Assembly (NCBI RefSeq): GCF_030272615.1
Contig: NC_081413.1
Span: 560,147,945 to 560,211,944, forward strand
Direction: 5' to 3'
DNA: 64,000 nucleotides
Origin: Cryptomeria japonica
Lineage: Eukaryota > Streptophyta > Pinopsida > Cupressales > Cupressaceae
In this document: in pieces, positions 1-11,627 of the stretch
Layout: every line of letters begins with the position of its first letter
Numbering within the stretch: position 1 is the stretch's first letter
Translations under genes and position numbers: made by a program
Notes under the pieces: model-generated
Database searches by the model: none
What the model saw: the letters and a program-made list of their open reading frames with translations, nothing else
Told to the model about the DNA's origin: nothing

Positions 1-1736
1 TGATTTGTACAGGACAATAGAAAACCCATCCTTTTAGGTGGTCAGATATTGGTATGCAACTCAGACAACATGCATTCACCACCTATCAAAACGTCAAAAC
101 ATGCACCACGGAATGCTATATTGTTTATCAAAACGTCGAATCATGATGTTAATTAAGCTCGTCACCTCAACAACTACAGTATAATACTGAATATCACTCT
201 CATTAATCTTGATGATGTTAAATAATAAAGCTCGCCACCTCAACAACTTCAACAACAATATAATACTGAACATCACTATCATTTTCTTACTTTGTTTAAA
301 CAAGAGGAGATTTTTTCAAGACCACAGGTGTCCCTTTTATATGGTTTCCATGTCCATTCCGTCTGCAATTTTATATGGTATATTTGTTTAATTATAATGT
401 TGCAGACTTGCAATCATGTGCTAAAAATATAGTAAAATGATGAAGATTCTTTCATTAAAAGTCTTGATTGATTCAACCCAGAATTTAGATTCTTTTTGTC
501 TAACTCTCACTTGGAATATTGAGATAGAGGTAGATGACTTGACTTCCTTTTCTTCATTTTTTTTTGCCTTCGGTTTTCCTGCAAGAGATAAGAAGAGTTC
601 TTTCTAGCATCAGGTGGATGGATCCAGAAGAAGTGTAAATCTGCATAATTTCAATTTTTTTTTTTTAATCGTCTCTAAATCTTATTAGTGCATTTTTTAA
701 CAAGTTATTGTAACAATTTGTTCTTTTCATAGACTTTATGATAAAATATCTATAGAGTATCTAGGATGCATCTTTGACTACATTTATTAATTAATTAAAA
801 ATAAAAAAATTATTGTATTTTGATTTTTAATGAATAATAAATACAATCAAAGATGCATTGGATGTTACATAGATGTTGCCATTTTAGGATACCATTGACA
901 TCCTTTAAAATCGTCATGATTTTCTTATTACAATATTAATAAAAACATATTGAAACATCACCACATAACATTTGGAGTAACTTGACTTCTCTCATAATAA
1001 TGTTGGATTTATGTTTAAATACATTATTTTATATTTTGAAAAAAATGAAAAACAAAAACGACTTAAATAGTTCATAAATATGAAAAGAGTGTTGAGTTAT
1101 TTGCATGTTTAATAGAATCCTTAATTTATTAAAACAAAGAAGTCTTATTTTTCCAAACAAAATTTCTTATGGGAGGCACAATTATCCTAGGGACTCACTC
1201 AAGAGTCAAAGTAGTGAAGCATTGTATGAGAAATTTTATTATGTTGTTTCTTTCATGCAGTTCTATTTGTATTCTTAATAAGAAGAGCTTAAAGTGCTAG
1301 CACATTATGGTCAACATGTGAGTTCTTTATGGTAGGTACTCTTAATAAGAATGAATTGATTTCAAAATTTGAAGAGTTTAAATCAAAGATATGTTATATT
1401 TAATAAGTCAATTGTTTGCATATGAATTCAAAATTTTAAGCATAATATATTATGTATTAAAGACAAAAAAAATTATATAATATATTATTTTACTTTTAAA
1501 AGTACAATAAAAACTAGTATTAAGTGTGTTGTAAATTTATAATGTCAAAACATTAAAAATGTTGTAGAATTTTTAATACAATTGATTTATATTCTAAAAT
1601 CTTTGTAAAATTGCATTTATGTTTACACTATCAAAATCTAGAGATTGTATATTTTTAAATATTGGTGGTGGCTTATTAGTTACATCATAAATGCAAAGTG
1701 TTTTACAAAATGCACTTGAGAAACATGTTTTCTAAG
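1..1736. other. AT-rich sequence, no gene seen
   Basis: AT-rich sequence with short open frames only. None resembles a protein I recognise on either strand, and there is no visible LTR boundary, PBS or tandem repeat. Probably old degraded repeat DNA. Confidence 0.5.
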
Positions 1737-1885
1737 AATCTCATAATATTATGTGTAGAATAGGTATGGTAATGAGACAATGGATTCTATTTTTAAAAAA
1801 TATATAAGAATTTGGTATTATTTTTGGTATTATTTTCAATTAGTACATTTATTTCAATATCATATAGGCATGTGCACAATTATTT
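1737..1885. repeat. dispersed repeat block, copy 1
   Basis: This block reappears in the same orientation at about 61721-61860. Both start with ATCTCATAATATTATGT, pass through an ATGGATT(C/G)TATTTTTAAA stretch, and contain TTTATTTCAATATCATA(T/A)AGG followed by a variant of ATGTG(C/T)ACAA. Similarity stops at both sides, so it is a discrete dispersed repeat, possibly a transposon end. The family is unknown. Confidence 0.6.
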
Positions 1886-2205
1886 TTTATTATTAAAAGT
1901 AGCTAAACAAGGATGTTGACCCTATACAAATTCAGGTTGAATACGCCATTAACAACAAGTCACAAGACTACTATGTAAAACAAAGGCCAAATAAACCTTC
2001 AACAACACACTAGCAGTATAGATAGGAGCCTTGGGAATTGATTCCAATGTTCCTAGGCGTGTAGCTGACCTTTTCCCGCAATCTACATTTCATCCTTTGG
2101 ATTTTTCGGAGGAATCTCTTGGCGGAGGCCGACCTTGTTTATTGTGCATGTTAGGTCTTGTTCTTTGGGTTTTGATCCCTTTTGGGCTGTCTGGATCCTT
2201 TGGAT

Positions 2206-2207
<2 letters not shown>

Positions 2208-2241
<34 letters not shown>
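2208..2241. repeat. (AT)n microsatellite
   Basis: About 17 uninterrupted AT dinucleotides. It accounts for the Ile/Tyr tail of a short plus-strand frame here, which I do not consider a gene. Confidence 0.95.
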
Positions 2242-2245
<4 letters not shown>

Positions 2246-2269
2246 GTAATTGTGCATTAGAATGGATGA

Positions 2270-2541
2270 AGGAATGAATCAGAGAATCAAGTAGCTAGAC
2301 TGTGCATAGAAGATAGATCTCAAGGTTCAAGGTCCCGGTTGTGACCTATTATGTATGTTCTACTAGGCCTGTGAGCCGGTATGTTGTAACTCGGTTGTTA
2401 TCGGATGATTGTAATAAATTTTTATGCAATAAAACAATCTATTCTGCATTGCCTCCATCATATCTTTGTGTTTTCATTGTATTTACTCTTGCTGATCGGT
2501 CTAGATTGATCTCTTTGAGGTCCATCCTCATCGGTGACTCA
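2270..2541 (+). mobile_element. 3' part of a Ty3/gypsy LTR (5' LTR of a truncated element)
   Basis: The segment contains polyadenylation-type sequence (AATAAATTTTTATGCAATAAAA near 2415) and ends in CTCA just before a good initiator-Met primer-binding site at 2544. A gag start follows about 100 bp later. LTR end, PBS and gag in that order identify it as the R/U5 end of a gypsy 5' LTR. Its start is not defined; it may reach back past the microsatellite. Confidence 0.6.
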
Positions 2542-2543
2542 AG

Positions 2544-2554
2544 TGGTATCAGAG
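2544..2554 (+). other. primer-binding site, initiator tRNA-Met type
   Basis: TGGTATCAGAG, the usual plant retrotransposon PBS for the 3' end of initiator tRNA-Met, three bases after an LTR-like CA end. Confidence 0.75.
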
Positions 2555-2646
2555 AAAAGTTTCGTTTCAGAGGTTGCGTGTCCTGAAATTTTGTTGTAGG
2601 CTGGCGGATTATGGATCCGACTTGCAACTATAGAGGAATAGCGTGA

Positions 2647-2766
2647 ATGATGGCACAAAGAGGAGCTAGGAATGGTGGAGCGCATGGGAATGCATACCCT
2701 GTTGTGATGGAGATGTTGCGAGGTATAGCAACCCGATTGGAAGCCACGGCCATATCCTATGGGAAC
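2647..2766 (+). pseudogene. gypsy gag, N-terminal fragment
   Basis: Two adjacent ATGs (2647, 2650) open a frame beginning MMAQRGARNGGAHGNAYP and continuing VVMEMLRGIATRLEATA. This alanine/arginine-rich start followed by a short amphipathic helix is typical of the gag N terminus in plant chromovirus-type gypsy elements. The frame is cut at 2767, where an LTR beginning TGTAGTTACACAAAT is inserted, so only about 35 residues remain. A related relic is present at 61590-61710 (EMIQGITTRLVAI). Confidence 0.6.
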
Positions 2767-4153
2767 TGTAGTTACACAAATCTGTCCAGCTTAATTAAAT
2801 AAATATTCGCTATTTATTTGATTAAAAATCCACTAGCCATCAATTAATTAAATAAATATTTAATTAATTCATCTCCAAACATTCTTCTATTAATTAAATA
2901 AATTATTCAATTTATTTTAATTAATTCATTAAACCAAATACAAATCAATTAAATAAATAAAATCTATTTATTTAATTAAATCCCCCTATTCCTCTTTTAA
3001 ATAAATTAAATAAAAATATTTATTTAAATCATTATGCCCCCCCACTTGCATTTTCCTACAAATGCAACTTGCACACATTTATTGAAATAAATGAATTTTT
3101 ATTTTAATAAAATCCTATTTTCCCTCACCCACCAAATCCACTTGCATTCCTAAATCCCCTTCTAGATTCTTCTAATCCCTTCCTAATTAGCCTAATCCAT
3201 CCCCTAATTATTGTCACATTCCTAAGCAAAATGGAGTCACTTCTCAAAGACTCCAAAGTCTTTGAAAAGCATTTAATGCTTTGTGTGTTCAACAAATTAA
3301 CCCCCAAAGTCTTCCAAGACCACTAATGGCTCTTACATGACCATTTATGGCTCTTACATAACCATTTATGGTTATTTCAAACTTGTCCCCCTAAACATTT
3401 ATTGTTTTGACCATATTCATCCATTTCACATTTGCACAAGAGTTTATCCATTGGATAAAAGCTTTATTCTTTGAATAAAGAGTTTATTCATTCAACCAAC
3501 CTTGACTCTAAATCCCAAAGTCATATTAGGCATTTAATGTTTATTCCCTCCCCTCTCAACCTATCTCACATTGACACTTGTCATCCTGGGATTGGGTTGA
3601 AAGCCCTCACATGGATTTGAAATCATTCAATCCTTACCCTTGTTGAGATTGCTCAATCTCAACCATCCATTGCTCCATTTTTCCTATAAATAGAGCCCAT
3701 TTCTTCATAATCCAGATCCTGAAAATTTGTATGCATTTAAGCTATAGGCATTTTAAGAGAGCATTTTAGCATAAGTAATCTAATATCTTGTTATTTTGGT
3801 GAAAATATATCATTTTAGCATCAATAGCATAGTATTAGCTTTTCATTTCATATTTAGAGCTATACTACAATCTCAATCTTCCATAAGCATCCATAGTGCA
3901 AAAAGCTGCTGAGAGCTACACTATTTTGGAACTTGGAGAGGAGAGGAACAAGGGAGAAAGAAGCTAAGAGCATATTAGGAGGTATTTGGAGATGCCTCAT
4001 CATGTTTTCTTTGATAGTTAAATATGCTTTCATGTTTTTAGTATCTCTCTTGGTATGCCTTTTTAGATTAGTTTTTGATTGACTAACACTAACGGTTTCG
4101 TGTCTTTTGTGTTATTTGTCATTTGCTAATCTTGTCCATTTAGGAGGGCATCA
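2767..4153 (+). repeat. 5' LTR of the Tat/Ogre-type element
   Basis: Starts TGTAGTTACACAAAT directly against the broken gag frame and ends GGGCATCA just before a PBS-like sequence. Positions 2790-3020 are rich in self-complementary AATTAAATAAATA words. A TATA box lies at 3685. Start and end are judged from TG..CA borders and PBS position because the partner LTR is missing. Confidence 0.6.
3685..3693 (+). promoter_or_regulatory. TATA box of the LTR
   Basis: TATAAATAG preceded by TTTTTCC and followed by AGCCCATTTCTTCAT. Transcription would start about 30 bp downstream, near 3715, giving an R/U5 of roughly 440 bp. The third element of this window has a recognisably related box at 10314. Confidence 0.65.
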
Positions 4154-4176
4154 TTTGGTGAACCTGACGTGAATCC
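4154..4176 (+). other. primer-binding-site-like sequence
   Basis: TTTGGTGAACCTGACGTGAA follows the LTR end and is nearly identical to the sequence after the unrelated LTR at 11453. Position and conservation between two elements support a PBS. I did not assign the tRNA. Confidence 0.6.
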
Positions 4177-6806
4177 AACCACCAAAAACATATCATTTTT
4201 TTTAACTAACATGTCTGATTGTTGAAATTGTCACACAGGTTGCGCTTTGGCACTATTGAACACGTTCTAGCGCTACTATCATTTATGCTTTTAGCGCTAT
4301 TGTTTTTACAATAGCGCTATTGACCAAAGTTCAGCGCTTTTGCAACTGTTTTAGCGCTTTGGTAGTTCTTCTAGCACTATCGACAAACTTCTAGCGCTTT
4401 GGCCTCTCTGTCTCTCCCCTTCTTTAAGCGCTTTTGTGTTAAGTAGCGCCTCTGCTTAAACACAGACTAGCGCTATTGTAACAGAGTGTCATCCAAATCG
4501 CCTTGCAACCACAAAAATGGAAATTCTTAGGCTTGTGGAAGCCCCCCTTGAACATCAATTTTACTAACACGTTTTTGTTTGTGCAGGTTAAAAACTCACC
4601 ATAAAAATCACAAACTTGTCTTTTGGTGCTTAAAAACTTGACAAACACAAAATTGTATTGCTTTCTAGTTAGGATAAATTGTCTTTTGGTGTTTAAAATC
4701 AACAAACAAATTTGCTTTCCTTGCATCAAACTTAAAAATCACAAGCCACACTTCAATTTTGGGCAAATAAAAAGAACAATCCACTTGTTTAGATTTTTGC
4801 AAAACAAATTTTACTTCAAGCAAATGTGTTTTTCATTAAGTTGACCAGGATTTTTGAATTCTAGATTACAAAACACATTGCCTTTGAAAGTTAAAAAGAA
4901 CACCATGGCTATTGGAGCAACATCTCCAAATAGTTAAACCACATTTTGAAATGATGGATTAAAAAGAACAAGTGTTTTACGTGTTTGGCACACTTGTGCA
5001 CAAAAGTCAATCAAGTGGTTCCACCTCTAACACACACTATCCTCTCCCTTGGCTCTCGTGGTCCTAGGTGCAAGAGAAAAGTGTTAGTAACACTCAAAAT
5101 TTTATCTTTTTAAGAGAGGCCTGCCAAGGGATCGATACTCTTGGGAACGACCTCGAGCGGTAAATCCTTCGAGCTGCTATAGAAATCAGGTGAGAGCGAA
5201 AGCTGTAGCCTTGAATATAGCTGTTCCTACAGTGTAACTGGCCGAAAGGACAAATGGGCCCCACCACTAGTTACAAGGCTCTTAAGTGAGTCACTGCAGA
5301 ATGAACTTATGTCCAAAAACATCGAACATGACTAAACACCTTTAAGTAGTATCCCACCCGTTCTATTGATTGAGGATATTTGCAATATAATTTAGTGCAA
5401 GAGCATAGATGGTTTTGCTCCCAAGATACTCACCATACATATTTCCTTGAGTAGAAACATAGCTTTTTGAAAAGTCACTTGTGGCTTGATAAAAGTGGTG
5501 ACTCCCCCATCATAGGGATCATCTATTTGTTATGCTCGTGCAAGACTTAGTATATCACATCCTTACCTGCCACGACGGGATTCATAAGGTATGTAGTACC
5601 AAAGTCGAAGAAATATCAAGATGTGGGCTAAATTTATCACAACTGGCCATTTGACCTTAGGGATAAAAAGTGTTTGAAGTGTGTTCGTTTTACAGACCAA
5701 GTGCAAATTGAGCCGACTTTAGGCTTTGGAAATACACCTTAAAATACATCTAAAGGAAGGGTCATATACAAGTCCAAGGATTGGGTTGATCTAGACCCAT
5801 ACTCATTTGTGCCTTTGCGGGCAACATTCTTGTGTTTGTGTGCTTACTTTGTTTTCTTGTCAAAGAAACATCAAAATCAGAAAATCAATCCCAAAAACAA
5901 AGTATTCATCCAAAATCTTTTAAATACAACCAAAAACATCCAAAACAAAGTGCAAACAAAGAGTCAAAAACTTTATGACCATTCTTCACATCTTGCGAAA
6001 GAAGAAGTGTCATCAGAATATCAACTTGAAAAGAAGACCATTAAGCTCAAAGGCTTTGATCAAAAGAAGGAGGTTCTTCTATATCAATAGACAAATCTTT
6101 GTCTCACATAGAGTCTTTCTACATTGTATGCGTCTCTACCTTCAAGGCAAAACAAACGAATTTGATTCCGAATCATTGAACCGCAAAGCTTTTATGCAAT
6201 ATAGAGCTCTGAGTTATCACAAAAACCAAGGAGGTAAGATTAATCCCAACTTCTTCCCAAACGTCTGTATCACCTACAACATAGCTCAAGAAATACCTCC
6301 AACACCTGAAAGGGAAGAGGTAGAGTTTGTCCCATTTGTAACACAAAGTTTTTATTGAAGTTGAAAACATTTTCATCCATCATCTTTTTCGTACATCATC
6401 ACTTCATCATCAATCCGTTCCAACTCTCAAAACATTAAGAGGTTCTTGTCCCAAGTTCTCTTTTGGATATTGCTTGAAATCAAACACTTCACATCACCTT
6501 TAGATTGTTTCTACATCTAGGATAAGCTCATCCTAAGAAACACATCTACGCAGGTTAAAACTAGTTCATGAGTGAATCCTCTCATTACTAGGTAGTTAAA
6601 TCTATAACACATCTCAGATTTCTCTACACCTTATCACATCAAAATCTTATCAAACAAGCAAGCAATTCAAAGAAGGAATTTCGGTTACATCTACCTTAAA
6701 AGTGTTAAAAATCCACATACCACACAATCCACCAATCATCAAATTCTCATTTCATCAAAAACTTATCATCATTTTCATGCAATTTCAACAAAAACTCATA
6801 AACAAA
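4177..6806 (+). other. long untranslated leader of the Tat/Ogre-type element
   Basis: 2.6 kb between PBS and gag. It holds the 20-bp-period AGCGCT array (4241-4474). Short open frames occur around 5809-6358, one of 127 codons rich in Lys and Phe, but I see no domain, and the overlapping frames have similar low-complexity composition. Tat/Ogre elements can carry an extra gene in this place; I cannot show that one exists here. Confidence 0.5.
4241..4474. repeat. regularly spaced AGCGCT array, 20-bp period
   Basis: Perfect AGCGCT hexamers start at 4269, 4293, 4313, 4333, 4353, 4393, 4427 and 4469; AGCACT at 4373 fills the register. Six sites from 4293 to 4393 are therefore exactly 20 bp apart. 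About ten bases per unit are conserved (AGCGCTWTKG); the other ten differ between units. Confidence 0.85.
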
Positions 6807-9783
6807 ATGGCTCAAACCCGATCACAGTCCCGACAACAAGAAATAGAAATAGAAGAAGAAGAAGAGGAAAATCTCAATGAATTCCAAGAAGCACTCGGAG
6901 GAAATGCGAATGACGAAAACCCAAGTACTCCTACTCCTGCAGCAATAGAAAGGGCTCAACATAACCCTCTCTTTAACAGATTGTTTGACGAAATACTCAG
7001 GAGCAATGCGGATGCTCACTTCTTAAAACTCGCTCAAGAAGGAGCCAAACTCCCCTCAGACTTTGATCTTTCCCAATTAAGACAAGCATCCGAAAGACAA
7101 AGTCGCCATGAAGAAGAAAGAGTTAGAGATCCCATCAGATATAACATTCCTCAAGGTAACCCACCACCTCCTCCTCCAAATGAAATGGAGATGTTGCGGA
7201 AACAAGTCGAGAATCTCGCCCAACAACTTCATAGTGGTGTCAAGATTAACCAATTCTCACTCAATGACATCTGTCCCTATCCTTTTGATCGGAATCTTTA
7301 CATGCCACCATTTCCACGAGGATTCGAAACACCCAAATTCAAAAACTATAGAGGAAAGGGAGATCCTCGTGATCATGTCAGAGAATTTCATTCCGCTTGC
7401 CTCGAAGTGGCATATGAAGACACATACCTAATGCACCTTTTTCCCCAAAGCTTGGGAGGAACAACCACATCATGGTTTTCCTGACTACCAGGTGGCATTA
7501 GAACATTTGAGGAACTCATCCAGAAGTTCCTAGCTCATTACTCTCATAACATTGAACGCGACATTACCATGGCTGATCTGTGCAACACCAAACAAAAACT
7601 AGGTGAACAATTCTCAGTATTCCTGCAACGATGGTGTCAAATGTCTAGCAGACGTTCTCTTCAGTTACCTGAATGAGAACTAGTGGAAATATTCATTTCC
7701 AACTTAAACGAAGAGATGGAATTTCACCTGGATGTCAAAGACACAGACTCTTTTAATGATATGATCACCAAGGGTTTAAAATGTGAATGGGCACTCATCA
7801 AGAAAGGACTCATCAAAATCTTTAATGAACCAAAAGATGGTCCTCGCTCGTGCTTCAATAGCGATAAACCAAACTTCTGGAATAAAAACAAGAATATCAT
7901 CAACGATGGGGTTGTGGATGCCCGGACTATCCAAAATGCACAACCTGTGGTTCGGTTTGCAGGACAAAATCCTCCACCTCAGAATAACACAAATGTTCCT
8001 TCCAATCAAGGTCGCATCACATCTCATGATGAACCTAGACCTCGTCAGCAAAAACAGAAACGCACATACACTCCCTTAGGGGAACCCATTGAAATAGTGT
8101 TTCGACAACTCATTTCTCAAAATTTGGTCACTCTACCTAAACTATCAAACTATGAGCCTCAAGTCAAACCGGCATGGTGGAGAGATATTGAACACTGTGA
8201 ATTCCATCAAGGAAGAGGACACAAGACAAGTAATTGTCATTGATTGAAAGATTTCATTTAGGATCTTATTGATCGAGGAGAAATTGAAATTGAAGGACAT
8301 GACCCAAAAACAACAAATAATGATCATTTGATGTTCAAAAATCCACTTCCATCACAAGATCAAAGGGGTCCTTCCACTTCCAGGTGAGGCACTGATACTA
8401 CTGATTATACGCAGGCTGCGTATAATTACACTATAAATCATCTATATGATGCCAATGAACAAGTTGCAACCATCACTTTCAAAAATCCCAACTCAAATTG
8501 CAATGTTGTTACACGTCACGGCCAAGTTACCATAAAGGCAGCTCCACAAGGCACCACCTCTATCCCAAAGCAGTACAATCTTGTGGAACAATTAGACAAA
8601 ACCCCTACGCTTATATCCATTTTAGAGCTTTTGCGTCTATCGCCCTCTCATAAAACTATCTTAGATCAAGCACTCCAAGAGGCGTCAGTCCCTGCAAATA
8701 TGAATACAGACCAATTTCAAGCCATGGTTGGAAGTCTAAAGTCATCACCTTGTCTCACTTTTTCCGAAAGTGACAACTCTTCTTTCCAGCAACCTCATAA
8801 CGCCTCACTCCACATTGAAGGCTTTATCAACCAGCATAGGATCAAGCGAGTCTTGATCGATAATGGAGCAGGCCTGAATATTTGTACATTATAGTTGGTC
8901 ACAGCATTGGGATATGCAGTAGAATCAGTGGATCCTCGTAAAAAGATCACAATCAAAGCCTATGACGATGCAGAGCATTCATCCAAAGGAGCTATAGTAC
9001 TCCCAATCTGAGTGGGCCCCGTGGTAAAGCACATCATCTGTCAGGTTCTAGACCTTCCTCTGCCATATAATCTATTATTAGGAAGACCTTGGATACATGC
9101 CATGCAAGCCGTTCCATCTACCTACCATCAATGTATCAAGTTCCCACATAACAGTGTAGAGATCACAATCCTGGGTGATGCAAATCCCTTTGAATTTTGC
9201 CATAATATCAGCCATCAACCAAAGATTACCATTCCTAATAATAGAGAAGCCATTTCCTCCACATCATATATAAGTCCCGCCTCTCTTGCCAGTTCAAACA
9301 CCACTATACCGAAGCAGGACAAGCTTAAGATGAAAGTAGCAGAGGAAGGTCCTAGGGAATACAACTTGAGTCAACTCTTTTGTGTGGGACAAATGCCCAC
9401 TTCTCCTCAAACACATGGTAAACCACAACAGTTACTCCAGCAACCACTAATCACGTCTGCATGTGCTTTGACGCCTTTCATCCTGGGAAAGAGTCAAGAA
9501 GAAGAAACCAAGGATGAGGACTTGGCAGAATGGATCTATAAAGATCCCATCACCACTGATCTACCACAAGTTAAACTTCCTACAGATCAGTATGGCAAAG
9601 GCCTCCTCATTATGCAAAGGATGGGGTATGATGGTCAGAGTACTTTGGGATATTGCAAACAAGGACGACATGAACCACGGCTCCTGGAATTAAAGCCCAA
9701 AGGTAACATAGGCCTAGGCTTTGAAAAAGAGATCTTTCCTAAGCTCAGATTCAAAGGAAAACCCAACAAACTATTTTGCCCAC
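6807..9783 (+). pseudogene. gag-protease polyprotein, decayed (Tat/Ogre-type gypsy)
   Basis: A single frame of 992 codons from ATG 6807 with no frameshift but seven in-frame stops: TGA at 7482, 7674, 8241, 8385, 9009 and TAG at 8259, 8892. An acidic N terminus is followed by a capsid-like gag domain (about 7320-7740, including FKNYRGKGDPRDHV and FLQRWCQ), a CX2HX4HX4C zinc motif (CEFHQGRGHKTSNC, 8197-8238), an aspartic protease (VLIDNGAGLN near 8853, NLLLGRPWIHAMQAVP near 9072), and a glycine-rich G-patch-like segment (about 9585-9725). Context suggests CGA to TGA and CAG to TAG changes. The frame runs into the next element's LTR at 9784, where a TAG closes it. Confidence 0.85.
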
Positions 9784-10313
9784 TGTAGCATCGTAAATTG
9801 TACGCACTTGCTAGGGTGGTACAATTTTACACCTAGTTTAGCACCCGCCTTGGTGCATTTTACATTTTGCATTGCATTTCTCCTTTAGCACTTAATTGAT
9901 CAAATTAATTAGGTCTAAGGTCCTATTTCATCATCCTTTGCATCACAAAGTTGGGCCCTTTCGTTAAAGCGTGCCCTTTTCATTTTATTCCTCCAATACA
10001 TCACTCAATCAAAAAACCTAATTAAGTCCTATTTCAAACTTGGGGGCTTGGTTTCGGGGGTCAAAACATCTCGAAATCACCTGTAACTTTGGGATTCTCT
10101 CTAAAATCATCATATCCGATGGCCCTCAAAATTTGGTGAAAAGTTGTCGGGACCGTGGCGCCCGGAGTGCACATGGTCCTGGACATTTTTCCCGAAATTT
10201 TAGGAGCACAATCCAATCATAAAATAAAGCTTAACCCCAAGAAATTGGTGGGAAATTCAATCTCTAGGTCGGCCAAAAGACAAAATTATGATCTAGGGTT
10301 TCCTACATAAGAG

Positions 10314-10321
10314 CTCTCTTT
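10314..10321 (+). promoter_or_regulatory. TATA-like element of the LTR
   Basis: TACATAAG in the context GGTTTCC...GAGCTCTCTTTCTTCAT, matching the surroundings of the TATA box at 3685 in the neighbouring element. The 3' LTR has the same box at 18517. A second candidate is CTATATAG near 10794. Confidence 0.4.
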
Positions 10322-10930
10322 CTTCATTTGAAGGGATCCAATTTTTGTTTTCAGGAACCTCATATGCAGCGAAAGAGAAGATCTTTGAAGACTTCAACAA
10401 CACTCAACCTCCCTCTATCAAGCATTTATCAACTTCATTCATCCATTTAGGGCTTGGAAGACATTGAAGAACAATAGGAGATTACCGACTAAAGATTGGC
10501 TTGTACTCCTCCCTTGAGGGTTGGGTATGATTTCATATTATTTTCATGTCTTTGCATAAGCTTCAATATATCCTTTATTCATGCTTTAGATCACTTTGCA
10601 TCTTGATTTAGAGCATTTATATTATCATTTACAAGAAATTAGGGTTTACTTTCTAGGTTGCTCTAGTTTGCTTTCTTGCATTTTAGGACCTTGCACACAC
10701 ACTAGGTCTGCACACACAATACATTTTACAAAACAACTTGGCTATTCATGGAGGTGGAAATCACCGAAGCGGGGGTTTGACTAAGGCAAAACCCTATATA
10801 GCCGCCCATACCATTTTCAGATATAAGTGCAGGTTTCGGGACTCGGACGACGCCGCAGGTGACAGATCTGGAAAGAGTAGGTCGAGATAGCACTCCACAT
10901 CAAATTGCAGAGCAAAAGAATTGGACAGGG

Positions 10931-11015
10931 GCGCTGGGCGCCCTGGTCCTGCCAGGATAGGGGTGCTAGGTGCCCTGGTCCCTGGGATAGAGGCGCTGGG
11001 CGCCCTAGTCCTCCG
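10931..11015. repeat. GC-rich minisatellite in 5' LTR, three units
   Basis: Units start at 10931, 10963 and 10993 and read GCGCTGGGCGCCCTGGTCC with small changes. The corresponding place in the 3' LTR (19144, 19174) has two units. The reverse complement matches the GGACCATGGCGCCC units at 17171. Confidence 0.85.
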
Positions 11016-11452
11016 GACAGACATCATTTTTTGACATTTCCGATAGTTTTCCAGAGTACAAAACAACAGTTTCAGGTGCAGTTTTCAGGACAGAATCAGG
11101 ACAGTGGCGCCCGTGCCCCCGTCCTGAACATTTTCAATCAGATTTTGACTCCAGGTATGCATCTGCATTCTTGTTTTGTCCTTGTGTTTACAGCTGTTCA
11201 TTGTTTAATCTCAATTCTGCAATCTTGTTATTAGTTTATACATGCATTTTGGGATTAGGGCTTGAACTTGCATCATTTGATCTTCCAATTTCAACAAAGG
11301 AATAGAAATCCTAATAGGTAGCCCGTGGCTCTCTCTTTCACAAGAAGAAGTAGCCAATTGTGTGATACCTCTAGGCTCTTTCGTATTCCGTAATGTGTGT
11401 CAAAAGGTAGGATTAGGGCATGTTAACCTAGTCTCGCTTTTTCCCCTACACA

Positions 11453-11475
11453 TTTTGGTGAACCCGACGTGAATC
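11453..11475 (+). other. primer-binding-site-like sequence
   Basis: TTTTGGTGAACCCGACGTGA directly after the LTR end. It shares 18 of 20 or more bases with the site at 4154, which supports its role. The tRNA is not assigned. Confidence 0.65.
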
Positions 11476-11627
11476 TATCATTGCTTCCTCTTGCATTGCA
11501 TTTGTTAGATCTAGATCTAGATTTAGTGTGTTTTCATTTCATGTTTCATTAAAAAGAGAAAAAAACAAAAAACAAAGTGTGTTTCTTTGCATTGTGTGTT
11601 TAAATTTTATGCAACCTTTATTTCAAA

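Larger units (their letters stand above)
2767..9783 (+). mobile_element. Tat/Ogre-type Ty3/gypsy element, 5' half (LTR, leader, gag-protease)
   Basis: A 5' LTR (2767-4153), PBS-like site, 2.6 kb leader and a gag-protease frame are present. The element stops at 9784, where another LTR retrotransposon begins. RT, integrase and its 3' LTR are not in the window, so target-site duplication cannot be tested. The long leader, the CX2HX4HX4C zinc motif and the G-patch-like segment after the protease suggest the Tat/Ogre branch; this is family-level inference. Confidence 0.75.
9784..11452 (+). repeat. 5' LTR (1,669 bp)
   Basis: Starts TGTAGCATCGTAAATTG, ends CCCCTACACA before the PBS. The second copy starts at 17997. 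An imperfect inverted repeat (GTAAATTGTAC ... GTACAATTTTAC) lies at the left edge. It carries three copies of a ~31-bp GC-rich unit (10931-11015) where the 3' LTR has two. Confidence 0.92.

Noticed and set aside
2031-2249. 72-codon frame ending in Tyr/Ile repeats
   Set aside because: Ends in the AT microsatellite, lies in an LTR-like stretch, and shows no domain.
4241-4474. CRISPR-like array (regular spacing, variable spacers)
   Set aside because: Units are only ten conserved bases with ten-base spacers, in a eukaryotic retrotransposon leader, with no cas genes.
5809-6358. Overlapping frames upstream of gag as a possible extra gene
   Set aside because: Two overlapping frames of similar composition, no domain, no family comparison available; left as leader.
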